A stretch of 64,000 bases of DNA, from assembly GCF_001422365.1 (NCBI RefSeq), contig NZ_LMMT01000001.1, positions 474,820 through 538,819 on the forward strand, read 5' to 3'. Positions 25,743 through 34,642 of the stretch are shown here, piece after piece. Every line of letters begins with the position of its first letter. Within the stretch, counting starts at the first letter, position 1. The stretch is from Pseudorhodoferax sp. Leaf265. GTDB lineage: Bacteria > Pseudomonadota > Gammaproteobacteria > Burkholderiales > Burkholderiaceae_C. A program made the position numbers and the translations under genes. Below the pieces are notes generated by a model. The model searched no databases. It saw only the letters and a list, made by a program, of their open reading frames with translations, and was not told the origin of the DNA.

Positions 25743-26726
25743 TCAGCGTGGCGCGAGCCCGCGCACGGCCGCCAGCCGGCGCGCCAGCGCCGCATGGCCG
25801 CCGACCAGCGCGATGCCGGCCAGCACCAGGCCGCCGCCGGCCACGAAGCGCGGCGCCAGCGCCTCGCCGAGCAGCCAGACGCCCAGCAGCACACCGAACA
25901 GCGGCGTGAGGAAGGAGAACACCCCGAGCTGCGAGGCCAGGTAGCGCCGCAGCAGCCAGCACCAGGTCAAAAAGCTCGCGAACGAGACCACCACGCCCTG
26001 GAAGCCCAGGTGGGCCCACACCGCCGGCGTGGCCGTGAAGCGCCAGTCGCCGAGCAGCCAGGCCGCCGGCAGCAGCAGCACGAAGGCACCCAGCAGCTGG
26101 TATAGCAGGGTCTCGGTGGCCGGCGCGCTGGCCAGGGACGAACAGCGGATCGCCACCGTGGTTGCGCCCCAGGCGGCGCCGGCCGCCAGCGCCAGCAGGT
26201 CGCCGAGCCAGGCCTGCGGGTGGCCGCTGGCCGCCCCACCCTGCCCGCCCAGGAAGGCCACGGCGATGCCGCCGAAGGCCAGCGCGATGCCCAGCCACTG
26301 CAAAGCGCCCAGCCGCTCGGCCGGCAGCCGCCACTGCAGGCCCAGCGCCGCGAAGATCGGCGAGGTGTAGAGGAACACGACCACGTGCGAGGCCTGGGTC
26401 AGTTCCAGCGCGGTGCTCACAAGCAGGTACTCGATGCCGAACAGCGCGCCCACGAGCAGGCCGGCGCCGTGGCGCACCCGCTGCGGCGCCTCGCCGCGGC
26501 GGGCCATCAGCAAGGCCAGCAGCACCAGCGCGATGCCGGAGCGCAGCGCGACCATGAGCATGGGGCTCGCCGCATCGGCCACGGCCTTGAGCGAGATCTG
26601 CTGCAGGCTCCAGAGCAGACACAGAAGCGTCATGACGCCGGTGGCACGGCCGTCGAGCGCGCCGTGCTGCAGGGCCGGCGAGAAGGCATGGGAGGAACGC
26701 ATGCCCGCACTGTGCTGCCCGGCCAT
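25743..26726 (-). CDS. DMT-superfamily (EamA) exporter
   Basis: A 327-residue inner-membrane protein with ten predicted helices in two EamA repeats (first ends ...VAFLGG, second starts WLGDLLALAAGAAWGAT). LLCLLWSLQQISLKAV begins the first repeat. Such proteins export metabolites or amino acids; the substrate is unknown. It is divergent from a LysR-type gene 50 nt away, which would normally regulate it but is frameshifted. Confidence 0.85.
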   Translation of the reverse strand: MAGQHSAGMRSSHAFSPALQHGALDGRATGVMTLLCLLWSLQQISLKAVADAASPMLMVALRSGIALVLLALLMARRGEAPQRVRHGAGLLVGALFGIEYLLVSTALELTQASHVVVFLYTSPIFAALGLQWRLPAERLGALQWLGIALAFGGIAVAFLGGQGGAASGHPQAWLGDLLALAAGAAWGATTVAIRCSSLASAPATETLLYQLLGAFVLLLPAAWLLGDWRFTATPAVWAHLGFQGVVVSFASFLTWCWLLRRYLASQLGVFSFLTPLFGVLLGVWLLGEALAPRFVAGGGLVLAGIALVGGHAALARRLAAVRGLAPR

Positions 26727-26776
26727 CTTTTTGGAAAGCGGATAATTCGCCGCTCTGCCATGCGGAAATCGAATCC

Positions 26777-27636
26777 ATGCACGACCTGCAGATCGACTGG
26801 TTGAGGGCCTTCGTCGCCTGCGTGGACGCGGGTTCGCTGTCCAGCGCCGCGCTGGAGGTGCACCGCTCGCAATCCGCCGTCAGCATGCAGCTCAAGAAAC
26901 TCGAGGCCGCCGTGGGCCGACCCTTGCTCGCGCGCGGGCGGCGGCATCTGCAGCTCACGCCCGACGGCCAGCAGCTGCTGGGCTATGCGCGGCGCATGCT
27001 GGACCTGCAGGCCGAGGCCCAGGCCGCGCTGCAGGGTGAGACCGTCTCGGGTCAGGTGCGCCTGGGCGTGCCCGACGACTACGCGAGCCAATACCTCACG
27101 CCCGTGCTCAAGCGCTTCGGGCCGCGCCATGGCGGCGTGGAGATCCAGCTCGACTGCGAGCAGTCCACCGCGCTGATCCCGCGCGTGGCCAGCGGCGAGC
27201 TCGACCTGGCCCTGGTCTCGCGCGACCATGCGCGGCGCGGCATGCTGCTGTTCCACGAGCCCATGGTCTGGGTCGGCTCGCCGCAGTTCGAGGTCTGGAT
27301 GCGCAACCCGCTGCCGATCGCCGTGTACGAGGCCGAGAGCCTGGGCCGGCGCAGCGCCATCAACGCGCTGGCGCTGCAGGGCAGGCCCTACAAAGTCGTG
27401 TACCACAGCTCCAGCCTGGCCGGCCAGATCGCTGCCGTGGAGAGCGGCCTGGCTGTGGCGCGCTCACGCAGTGCAGCGCGCCGGAACACCTGCAGGTGCT
27501 GGGCCTGGAACACGGCCTGGGGCCCATGGAACCCATGCAGGTGGCCGTGTACCGCAGCAAGGCCTCGCAGGGCTCCAAGGCCGTCGACAGCCTGTACCGC
27601 ATGCTGGTGCAGACGCTGCGGCCAGCCGGGCGCTGA
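26777..27636 (+). pseudogene. LysR-family regulator, frameshifted near 27468
   Basis: The N-terminal winged HTH (IDWLRAFVACVDAGSLSSAALEVHRSQSAVSMQLKKLE) and most of the effector domain are intact to GQIAAVESGLAVA. After GTGGCG around 27468 the family sequence continues in the next frame (LTQCSAPEHLQVLGLEHG ... VQTLRPAGR, stop 27634-27636). A single lost base (GCGGCGCTC read as GCGCGCTC) explains it. Unless it is a sequencing error, the regulator of the divergent exporter lacks its last ~55 residues and gains a basic, Cys/Trp-rich tail to 27775. Confidence 0.75.
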
Positions 27637-27645
27637 ACGCGCGGC

Positions 27646-27990
27646 TCAGTGGCTGATCATCCAGGGCCGCTTGGACGGAAACGCCTTGGCGCCGCTGGGC
27701 GCGGTGACGGTGGCCGAGCGCTTGCCGCTGGTGCTGCAGCAGCCGCAGCCGGCCGGATGCCGCATGCGCTGGTAGTCGCGCGAACTCTTGGGCTCGTGCC
27801 GGGCGCGTTCGTTGATGCCGATGGCGGCGCGCGTGCCGCCGTCCATCAGCGCCAGGCGTGGCGAGCTCACGAACACGCGCGGCGAAGACGTGCCGCAATC
27901 CGGGCAGGCGGCGGGCTCGTTGCGCTGGGCCAGCGTGCGAAAGGCATCGAAGCCGCCGCAGCCGGGACAGTCGTAATCGTAGGTGGGCAT
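27646..27990 (-). CDS. fmdB: FmdB-family zinc-ribbon protein
   Basis: A 114-residue protein. MPTYDYDCPGCGGFD ... PAACPDCG gives two CxxC knuckles of the FmdB/PutativeRegulator zinc ribbon, followed by a low-complexity tail with CGCC. FmdB is described as a regulator linked to formamidase genes; here fmdA lies ~440 nt upstream on the same strand. The ATG at 27990 gives the canonical N-terminus. Its own palindromic promoter is upstream. Confidence 0.88.
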   Translation of the reverse strand: MPTYDYDCPGCGGFDAFRTLAQRNEPAACPDCGTSSPRVFVSSPRLALMDGGTRAAIGINERARHEPKSSRDYQRMRHPAGCGCCSTSGKRSATVTAPSGAKAFPSKRPWMISH

Positions 27991-28023
27991 CTGCAAGGTC
28001 CCGTATGGAAGAAGGTTCAAGCC

Positions 28024-28068
28024 ATTCTGCGCATGGCAGCCGCCATGGGCACTACGTCGAATGACGTA
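28024..28068 (-). promoter_or_regulatory. fmdB promoter with TACG palindrome
   Basis: TACGTCGAATGACGTA (28053-28068) is a perfect 6+4+6 palindrome. After 23 bp on the minus strand comes CAGAAT (28024-28029), a possible -10. This is the same arrangement as at urtA and at the fmd/amiE divergent region. Confidence 0.55.
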
Positions 28069-28074
28069 GAGGCC

Positions 28075-28404
28075 TCAGCCCTGCCAGACGCCGAAGCCCA
28101 GCGCGCGCAGGCGGATGCCGAGCTCCACCTCCATCTCGCGCGCGGCCTGGTAGGGCATGGGGTTGTAGCGCGCGTACAGCGCCGGCAGCAGCCGCTCGCC
28201 GTAGAGCATCACGAAGCGGTTGGCCTGGATGCCGGCCTTGTGCTTGTCGAAGCGGATGTCCGGGTCCAGCCCGGTCATGCCCACGTAGACGAAGGGCTTG
28301 CCGAGCAGGTAGTCGGGATTGGCACTGCGAAAGCGCGCGCTGTTCCACACCTGGTCGGCGAGCTGGACGACGTAGACATGGTGGTGCGGCCGCGGCATGC
28401 GCAC
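28075..28404 (-). CDS. Small protein, possible GIY-YIG-like fold
   Basis: A 109-residue protein with HVYVVQL, then FVYVGMTGLDPDIRFDKHKAG. This resembles the GIY-YIG nuclease core (Y-x-V ... YVGMT ... R-x3-H-x2-G). The C-terminus is conserved-looking (PYQAAREMEVELGIRLRALG). No catalytic Glu position can be assigned with certainty, so nuclease activity is unproven. It lies between fmdA (22 nt upstream) and fmdB, so it may be carried on the fmd transcript by position alone. Confidence 0.6.
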   Translation of the reverse strand: MRMPRPHHHVYVVQLADQVWNSARFRSANPDYLLGKPFVYVGMTGLDPDIRFDKHKAGIQANRFVMLYGERLLPALYARYNPMPYQAAREMEVELGIRLRALGFGVWQG

Positions 28405-28426
28405 ATCATGCCGCGGCGCCGCAAGC

Positions 28427-29656
28427 TCAGACCAGGTCCGGCGACAGCGGCATCTGCACGGAGCCGTCCAGGAACTTCGTCGGCCCGGCCGCGCTCGGGT
28501 TGATGTCGAAGTCGAAGATCTGCGTCGGCAACCACAGCGTGGCGCAGGCGTTGGGCACGTCCACCACGCCGCTGATGTGGCCCTGCACGGGGGCCGTCCC
28601 CAGGATGGAATAGGCCTGGGCGCCCGAGTAGCCGAATTTCTTCAGGTACTCGATGGCGTTCAAACAGGCCTGGCGGTAGGCCACGTTCACGTCCAGGTAG
28701 TACTGCTTGCCGCTCTCGTCCACGCTGATGCCTTCGAAGATCACGTAGTCGTTGTAGGTCGGCACGATGGGGCTGGGCTTGAAGATCGGGTTCTTGATCC
28801 CGTACTTGGCCATGCCGTCCTTGATGATGGTGACCTTCATGTGCACCCAGCCCGCCATCTCGATGGCGCCGCAGAAGGTGATCTCGCCGTCGCCCTGGCT
28901 GAAGTGCAGGTCGCCAACCGACAGGCCGGCGCCGTCCACGTAGACCGGGAAGAAGATCTTGGAGCCGCGCGACAGGTCCTTGATGTCGCAGTTGCCGCCG
29001 TGCTCGCGCGGGGGCACGGTGCGCGCGCCGGTGGCCGCGGCCTTGGCAGCGGCATCGCCCTTGAGCTGGCCCATGTGGGCCGTGCCGGCGAACGGCGGGT
29101 TCGCCAGGCCGCTGGTGGCGGGGTCGGAGTCGATCAGCGCCTGCTCGCGCGTGTTCCAGGTCTCCAGCATCTTGGGGTCGGGCAGGCAGCCGATCAGGCC
29201 CGGGTGGATCAGGCCGGCGTACTTCACGCCCGGTACATGGCGCGAGGTCGTGAACATGCCGTGGAAGTCCCAGATCGACTTCTGCGCCTGCGGGAAGTGC
29301 TCGGTCAGGAAACCGCCGCCGTTCTTCTTGCTGAAGAAGCCGTTGAAGCCCCACAGGCTGTCCTGCTTGGCGCCGATGTCCAGCAGCTCCACGACCAGCA
29401 GGTCGCCGGGCTTGGCGCCCTTCACGCCGACCGGGCCGCTCAGGTAGTGCACTGTCGTCAGGTCGATGTCGCGCACGTCGTCGGCGCTGTCGTTGTTCTT
29501 GATGAAGCCACCCGTCCAGTCGTAGGTCTCCAGCACGAAGTCGTCGCCCGGGTTGACCCAGCAGGCCATGGGGATGTCGGGGTGCCAGCGGTTGTGCACG
29601 AGCTCGTTGCTCGGTGCGGGCTGCGAAAGGTCGACCTTGATCAGGGTTTCGGGCAT
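28427..29656 (-). CDS. fmdA: Formamidase/acetamidase FmdA
   Basis: A 409-residue member of the FmdA/AmdA family, which hydrolyses formamide (and sometimes acetamide) to ammonia and the acid. It starts MPETLIKVDLSQ. ERPREHGGNCDIK-like and GDLHFSQGDGEITFCGAIE segments are signature regions of the family. Full length. It is downstream of a five-gene ABC transporter, so import and hydrolysis of short amides are coupled; the substrate is likely formamide. Confidence 0.93.
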   Translation of the reverse strand: MPETLIKVDLSQPAPSNELVHNRWHPDIPMACWVNPGDDFVLETYDWTGGFIKNNDSADDVRDIDLTTVHYLSGPVGVKGAKPGDLLVVELLDIGAKQDSLWGFNGFFSKKNGGGFLTEHFPQAQKSIWDFHGMFTTSRHVPGVKYAGLIHPGLIGCLPDPKMLETWNTREQALIDSDPATSGLANPPFAGTAHMGQLKGDAAAKAAATGARTVPPREHGGNCDIKDLSRGSKIFFPVYVDGAGLSVGDLHFSQGDGEITFCGAIEMAGWVHMKVTIIKDGMAKYGIKNPIFKPSPIVPTYNDYVIFEGISVDESGKQYYLDVNVAYRQACLNAIEYLKKFGYSGAQAYSILGTAPVQGHISGVVDVPNACATLWLPTQIFDFDINPSAAGPTKFLDGSVQMPLSPDLV

Positions 29657-29680
29657 CTGGTTGCTCCTGGTTGTGAAAAA

Positions 29681-30382
29681 TCAGACAGAGAGGTAGCGCT
29701 TGATGTGCGCGATGTCGGTCTTGTCGCGCGCGGTCTCGTGCACGAGGCGGCCGCCTTCGATCACGAACAGCCGGTCGGCCACGTCCATCGCGAACGAGAG
29801 GACCTGCTCGGACACCACGATGGCGATGCCCTTCATGCGCCGGATCTCGTTCAGCGCCTTGGCGATGTCCTTGATGATGGAAGGCTGGATGCCCTCGGTG
29901 GGCTCGTCGAGCAGCAGCACCTTGGGGTTGGTGACCAGCGCACGCGCGATCGCCAGCTGCTGCTGCTGGCCGCCCGACAGGTTGCCGCCCTTGCGCCGCT
30001 TCATCTCGAACAGCACCGGGAACAGCGCGTAGATCTCCTCGGGCACACGCAGGCTGGGGCCGCCCTGCAGGCCGGTCTGGATGTTCTCTTCCACCGTCAG
30101 CGTGGGGAAGATCATGCGGCCCTGCGGCACGTAGGCGATGCCCTTGGCCACGCGGCGAAAGCTCTCGTCCTTCGACACATCCTGCCCCGCCACCTGGATG
30201 CTGCCGCTCTTGAGCGGCAGGATGCCCATGAGGCTCTTGAACAGCGTGGTCTTGCCCATGCCGTTGCGGCCCATGATGGCCACGGTCTCGTTGGCGTGGG
30301 CGGCAAAGCTGATGCCGTGCAGCGCCTCGCTCTGGCCGTAGGCGGTGTGGATGTCGTTGACGTTCAGAAGGATGTCGCTCAT
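29681..30382 (-). CDS. Short-chain amide/urea ABC transporter ATPase (UrtE-like)
   Basis: A 233-residue LivF-type ATPase: GRNGMGKTT, LSGGQQQQ, VLLLDEPTEG, GIQPSIIKDIA. It is paralogous to urtE in this window but clearly diverged. It lies 1 nt after the UrtD-like gene and 24 nt before fmdA. Its linkage to fmdA assigns it to the amide transporter (fmd system) rather than to urea. Confidence 0.9.
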   Translation of the reverse strand: MSDILLNVNDIHTAYGQSEALHGISFAAHANETVAIMGRNGMGKTTLFKSLMGILPLKSGSIQVAGQDVSKDESFRRVAKGIAYVPQGRMIFPTLTVEENIQTGLQGGPSLRVPEEIYALFPVLFEMKRRKGGNLSGGQQQQLAIARALVTNPKVLLLDEPTEGIQPSIIKDIAKALNEIRRMKGIAIVVSEQVLSFAMDVADRLFVIEGGRLVHETARDKTDIAHIKRYLSV

Positions 30383-30383
30383 G

Positions 30384-31127
30384 TCAGTGGCCCAGGTAGA
30401 CGTCGATGACCTTCGGGTCGGCCTGCACCTTGTCCATCGGCCCTTCGGCCAGGATCTTTCCCTGGTGCATGACGGTGACCTTGTGCGCGATCTGCGCGAC
30501 GAAGTCCATGTCGTGCTCGATCACGATGACGGCGCGGTTGTTGCTGATGCGCTGGAGCAGCTCGGCCGTCAGCTCGCGTTCGCGCGAACTCATGCCGGCG
30601 ATGGGCTCGTCCAGCATCAGCAGCTCGGGTTCCTGCATGAGCAGCATGCCGATCTCCAGCCACTGCTTCTGGCCATGCGACAGCAGACCGGCCTCGGTGT
30701 GCAGCTTGTCGGCCAGGAAGATGTCCTCGGCCACGGCCTGCACCGCCGCCTTGATCTTGTCGGTGCACTTGAAGGCCAGCGCACCCAGCACCGAGCGGCC
30801 GGACGGGTAGGACACCTCCAGGTTCTGGAACACCGAGAGGTTCTCGTAGATCGATGGCGTCTGGAACTTGCGGCCGATGCCCAGGCGCACACGCTTGTGC
30901 TCGGCCATGCCGGTCAGTTCGGTGTTCTTGAACTTGATGGAGCCGGCGCTGGCCTTGGTCTTGCCGCAGATCAGGTCCAGGAGCGTGGTCTTGCCCGCGC
31001 CGTTGGGGCCGATGATCACGCGCAGCTCGTTCTTGTCCACGTACAGCGTCAGCGTGTCGATGGCCTTGAAGCCGTCGAACGCGACCGTGAGGTCTTCCAC
31101 GGCCAGGGCGAAGTCGGTGTTGCTCAT
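30384..31127 (-). CDS. Short-chain amide/urea ABC transporter ATPase (UrtD-like)
   Basis: A 247-residue LivG-type ATPase: [18 protein letters not shown] signature variant, LLMLDEPIAGM. It lacks the ~45-residue N-terminal extension of the urtD in this window. The ATG at 31127 is preceded by GGAACC-type sequence, and the next gene ends 17 nt upstream. Partner of the UrtE-like ATPase. Confidence 0.9.
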   Translation of the reverse strand: MSNTDFALAVEDLTVAFDGFKAIDTLTLYVDKNELRVIIGPNGAGKTTLLDLICGKTKASAGSIKFKNTELTGMAEHKRVRLGIGRKFQTPSIYENLSVFQNLEVSYPSGRSVLGALAFKCTDKIKAAVQAVAEDIFLADKLHTEAGLLSHGQKQWLEIGMLLMQEPELLMLDEPIAGMSSRERELTAELLQRISNNRAVIVIEHDMDFVAQIAHKVTVMHQGKILAEGPMDKVQADPKVIDVYLGH

Positions 31128-31144
31128 GGTGGGTTCCTCGGGGC

Positions 31145-32335
31145 TCAGGCGCGCTGGCCGTGCAGGCTCGCGTCGGGCGTGGCAGGCTCGGTGCTGTTGA
31201 TCGCCGATGCGGCATGCGGCGCCGTCTTGGCGGCCACGAGCTTGTCGTCGTAGGCCTTGCGGGCGGCGCCGCGCGCCTGCCACCAGGGCTTGATCTTGTC
31301 TTCCCACAGCCCGGCCAGGCCCATCGGGAAGGCCATGGTCACGCCGATGAACAGGGCCGCCATCAGGAACAGCCACAGGTCCGGGAAGCTCTCGGAGAAC
31401 AGCGTCTTGCCGGCGTTGACCAGCAGCGCGCCGTACACCGCGCCGACCAGGCTCATGCGCCCGCCCACGGCCGCGAAGATCACCATCTCGATGGAAGGCA
31501 CGATGCCGACCAGCGTGGGCGACATGAAGCCCACCTGCAGTGTGAACAGCGCGCCGCCGATGCCCGACAGGCCGGCCGCCAGGCAGAACGTGAACACCTT
31601 GAAGTTGGACACGTCGTAGCCCGAGAAGCGCACGCGGTCTTCCTTGTCGCGCATGGCCAGCAGCAGCGTGCCGAGCTTGCTGGTCTGGATCCAGCGGCAC
31701 AGCAGGATGGCGCCGATCAGCAGCGCCACGCAGACGAAGTACAGGATGGTCTTGGCGCTGTCGGTGCGGATGTCCCAGCCCAGCATGGTCTTGAGGTCGG
31801 TCATGCCGTTCACGCCGCCCGTGTAGCCCTGCTGGCCGATGATGAGCACCGTGAGGATCAGCGCCACGGCCTGCGTGATGATGGCGAAGTACACGCCGCC
31901 CACGCGGCGCTTGAACATCGCGAAGCTGATCAACCAGGCCAGCGCCATCGGCACGGCCACCACCAGGATCAGCGCCAGCGGCAGGCTCTTGAACGGCAGC
32001 CACATCAGCGGCAGCTCGGTCAGCTGGTTCCAGTCCATGAAGTCCGGGATGCCGGGCGTGGACTGGATCTTGGTGGTCTCGGGGTCCGAGGCTTCGAGCT
32101 TGAGGAACATGGCCATGGCGTAGCCACCGAGGCCGAAGAACACGCCCTGCCCCAGGCTCAGCACGCCGCCATAGCCCCAGACCATGACCAGGCCCACGGC
32201 GACGAAGGCATAGCTGAGGTACTTGCCGACCAGGTTCAGGCGGAAGATGTCGAGCGTGAGCGGCAGCACGACGACCAGCAACAGGGTCAGCAGCAGCACG
32301 CTGGCCAGCTGGTAGCGTTGGATCAGTTGTTTCAT
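31145..32335 (-). CDS. Short-chain amide/urea ABC permease (UrtC-like)
   Basis: A 396-residue LivM-type permease. GYGGVLSLGQGVFFGLGGYAM and the coupling loop AMRDKEDRVRFSGYD match the UrtC family. A periplasmic loop (EASDPETTKIQSTPGIPDF) is larger than in leucine systems. The tail is Ala/Lys-rich. It lies 8 nt after the UrtB-like gene. Confidence 0.9.
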   Translation of the reverse strand: MKQLIQRYQLASVLLLTLLLVVVLPLTLDIFRLNLVGKYLSYAFVAVGLVMVWGYGGVLSLGQGVFFGLGGYAMAMFLKLEASDPETTKIQSTPGIPDFMDWNQLTELPLMWLPFKSLPLALILVVAVPMALAWLISFAMFKRRVGGVYFAIITQAVALILTVLIIGQQGYTGGVNGMTDLKTMLGWDIRTDSAKTILYFVCVALLIGAILLCRWIQTSKLGTLLLAMRDKEDRVRFSGYDVSNFKVFTFCLAAGLSGIGGALFTLQVGFMSPTLVGIVPSIEMVIFAAVGGRMSLVGAVYGALLVNAGKTLFSESFPDLWLFLMAALFIGVTMAFPMGLAGLWEDKIKPWWQARGAARKAYDDKLVAAKTAPHAASAINSTEPATPDASLHGQRA

Positions 32336-32343
32336 ACGGGCCT

Positions 32344-33258
32344 CTAGCGACGGACTTTGGAAGCGAACAGGCCCTGCGGCCGCACCATCAGGATCAGCAC
32401 GATCAAGGAGAGCGTCAGCACCTTGGCCATCGAGCCGCTCATGAAGAACTCGGTGATCGACTGCGTCTGCGCGATGCCGAAGGCCGACACCACGGTGCCC
32501 AGCAGGCTGGCGGCGCCGCCGAAGGTGACGACCAGGAAGGCGTCGACGATGTAGAGCGAGCCCGAGGTCGGCCCGGTGGAGCCGATGGTGGTGAAGGCCG
32601 CGCCGGCCACGCCGGCGATGCCGCAGCCGATGGCGAAGGTCAGGCGGTCGGTCTTCTTGGTGTCGATGCCGGTGGCGTTGGCCATGGTGCGGTTGCTGAC
32701 CGTGGCACGCACGCGCAGGCCCCAGCGGCTCTTGTTGAGCGCGATCAGCACGCCGGCCGTCACGACCAGCGTGAGCGCCAGCACGAACAGGCCGTTGATC
32801 GGGATGTCCAGGCCCTCCATGGGGGCCCAGGAGCCCATCAGCCAATCGGGCAGCGTGGGGCTGACTTCCTTGGGACCGATGAAGGTGCGGAAGCACTGCT
32901 GCAGCGCCAGGCTCACGCCCCAGGTGGCCAGCAGCGTGTCCAGCGGCCGGCTGTACAGGTGGCGGATCAATGCCCATTCCATGATCCAGCCGAAGAAGAA
33001 GGCGACCACGAAGGCCAGCACGATGGCGATGGGAAAGTACGCCGCCATGGCGCCGGGCGCGTTGTGCTCGGTGAAGGTGGCGGCCATGTAGACGGTGTAG
33101 GCGCCGATGGCCATGAACTCGCCATGCGCCATGTTGATGACGCCCATCTGGCCGAAGATGATGGCCAGGCCCAGCCCCATCAGCAGCAGCACCGCGAACA
33201 GGGACAGGCCCGCGAAGCCCTGCATGAGGCCGATGTTGAGCATGTCGGAAAAGGTCAT
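32344..33258 (-). CDS. Short-chain amide/urea ABC permease (UrtB-like, short form)
   Basis: A 304-residue LivH-type permease starting MTFSDMLNIGLMQGF. MGVINMAHGEFMAIGAYTVY and SRWGLRVRATVSNRTMA are conserved. Unlike the UrtB at 22.7-24.3 kb it has no N-terminal periplasmic domain, which matches the fmd-linked transporter type and distinguishes the two systems. Confidence 0.9.
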   Translation of the reverse strand: MTFSDMLNIGLMQGFAGLSLFAVLLLMGLGLAIIFGQMGVINMAHGEFMAIGAYTVYMAATFTEHNAPGAMAAYFPIAIVLAFVVAFFFGWIMEWALIRHLYSRPLDTLLATWGVSLALQQCFRTFIGPKEVSPTLPDWLMGSWAPMEGLDIPINGLFVLALTLVVTAGVLIALNKSRWGLRVRATVSNRTMANATGIDTKKTDRLTFAIGCGIAGVAGAAFTTIGSTGPTSGSLYIVDAFLVVTFGGAASLLGTVVSAFGIAQTQSITEFFMSGSMAKVLTLSLIVLILMVRPQGLFASKVRR

Positions 33259-33287
33259 GGCGCGCTCGCTCTCCAAGGTTCGACAAG

Positions 33288-33314
33288 GCCCTCCCCCGAC
33301 CGCCGGGAGAGGGC
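33288..33314 (-). terminator. Hairpin after the amide-binding-protein gene
   Basis: An 11-12-bp stem with one mismatch (GCCCTCCCCCG / CCGGGAGAGGGC) lies between the binding-protein stop and the UrtB-like start. It is in the same position as the urtA-urtB hairpin and probably sets stoichiometry. Confidence 0.5.
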
Positions 33315-33323
33315 TGGGTTGGC

Positions 33324-34577
33324 TTACTGGTAGCCCTTGGGGAACGGGTCCGGAGCGATCAGGGCCGATGACTCGGCGACCACCTTGAACGTGCCGTCCT
33401 TCTGGCCCTGGCCGATGCGCGCCTTGCTCCACAGATGGTGGTTGGCGTCGAGCTTGACGTAGCCCTCCGGCGCGGTCTTGAGTTCGATGCCGGGCGATGC
33501 GGCCGTGACCTTGGCCACGTCGAAGCTGCCGGCCTTCTCCACGGCGGCCTTCCAGAGCCAGGGGCCCAGGTAGCCGGCCTGCGTCACGTCGCCGATCACG
33601 GCGTCCTTGCCGTACTTGGCCTTGAAGGCCTCGACGAACTTCTTGTTGTTCTCGTTGTCCAGCGACTGGAAGTACTTCATCGACGAGTAGAAGCCGGCGA
33701 AGTTGTCGCCGCCCACGCCGGTCATCTCGTCCTCGGTGACCGACAGGGTCAGCAGGAACTGCTTGTCGCCCGTGATGCCGGCGGCCTTGAGCTGCTTGTA
33801 GAAGGCCACGTTGGAGCCACCGACCACGGCCGCGAAGATGCAGTCGGGCTTGGCCACCTTGATCTTGTTGATCAGCGAGTTGAAGTTGGTGTGGCCCAGC
33901 GGGTAGTACTCCTCGCCCTTGACCGAGCCCAGCTTGCCGACCGTCTCGATGTGCTTGCGCGCGATCTTCATCGAGGTGCGCGGCCAGATGTAGTCCGAGC
34001 CGACCAGGAAGAAGGTCTTGGCCTTCTTCTCCTTGGCACCCCAGTCCAGGCCCCAGATGATCTGCTGCGTGGCTTCCTGGCCGGTGTAGATCACGTTCTT
34101 GCTCTGCTCCAGGCCTTCGTAGAAGGTGGGGTAGTACAAGAGGCCGTTCTCCTTCTCGAACACCGGCAGCACGGCCTTGCGCGAGGCGCTGGTCCAGCAG
34201 CCGAACACGCAGGCGGTCTTGTCGTTGACGAGCAGCTTGCGGCTCTTCTCGGCGAAGGTCGGCCAGTCGGAGGCGCCGTCTTCCTTGATGACCTTGATCT
34301 TGCGACCCAGGATGCCGCCCATGGCGTTGATCTGGTCGATGGCGAGCTGCTCGGCCTGGATCGAGCCGGTTTCGGAAATGGCCATGGTGCCGGTGGCCGA
34401 GTGCAGCTGGCCGACCGTCACCTCGGTGTCGGTGATGGCCAGGCCCGTGGTGTTGACCTTGGCGGTGGGGAACTGCTGGGCCAGCGCGGCGGCCGACAGG
34501 CCGGCAAACGGCGACATGGCGGCCATCTGCAGCATGCGCCGGCGCAGAACGGACTCGGGACGGGAATCAGCGGACAT
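33324..34577 (-). CDS. Short-chain amide/urea ABC substrate-binding protein (UrtA-like)
   Basis: A 417-residue receptor. The N-terminus SVLRRRMLQMAAMSPFAG...AAALAQ has a Tat-like Arg run before the hydrophobic core. TVGQLHSATGTMAISET, VFGCWTSASRKAVLPVFE and GSDYIWPRTSMKI match the UrtA/FmdD group. It is the promoter-proximal gene of a transporter-fmdA operon and divergent from amiE, which indicates a formamide/acetamide-type ligand. Confidence 0.92.
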   Translation of the reverse strand: MSADSRPESVLRRRMLQMAAMSPFAGLSAAALAQQFPTAKVNTTGLAITDTEVTVGQLHSATGTMAISETGSIQAEQLAIDQINAMGGILGRKIKVIKEDGASDWPTFAEKSRKLLVNDKTACVFGCWTSASRKAVLPVFEKENGLLYYPTFYEGLEQSKNVIYTGQEATQQIIWGLDWGAKEKKAKTFFLVGSDYIWPRTSMKIARKHIETVGKLGSVKGEEYYPLGHTNFNSLINKIKVAKPDCIFAAVVGGSNVAFYKQLKAAGITGDKQFLLTLSVTEDEMTGVGGDNFAGFYSSMKYFQSLDNENNKKFVEAFKAKYGKDAVIGDVTQAGYLGPWLWKAAVEKAGSFDVAKVTAASPGIELKTAPEGYVKLDANHHLWSKARIGQGQKDGTFKVVAESSALIAPDPFPKGYQ

Positions 34578-34642
34578 GGACAAGCTCCTGTGACGTTGGG
34601 AATCCGGCAGCCCTGTTGGGTTGGTGTGCTGCGGTGCAACAG

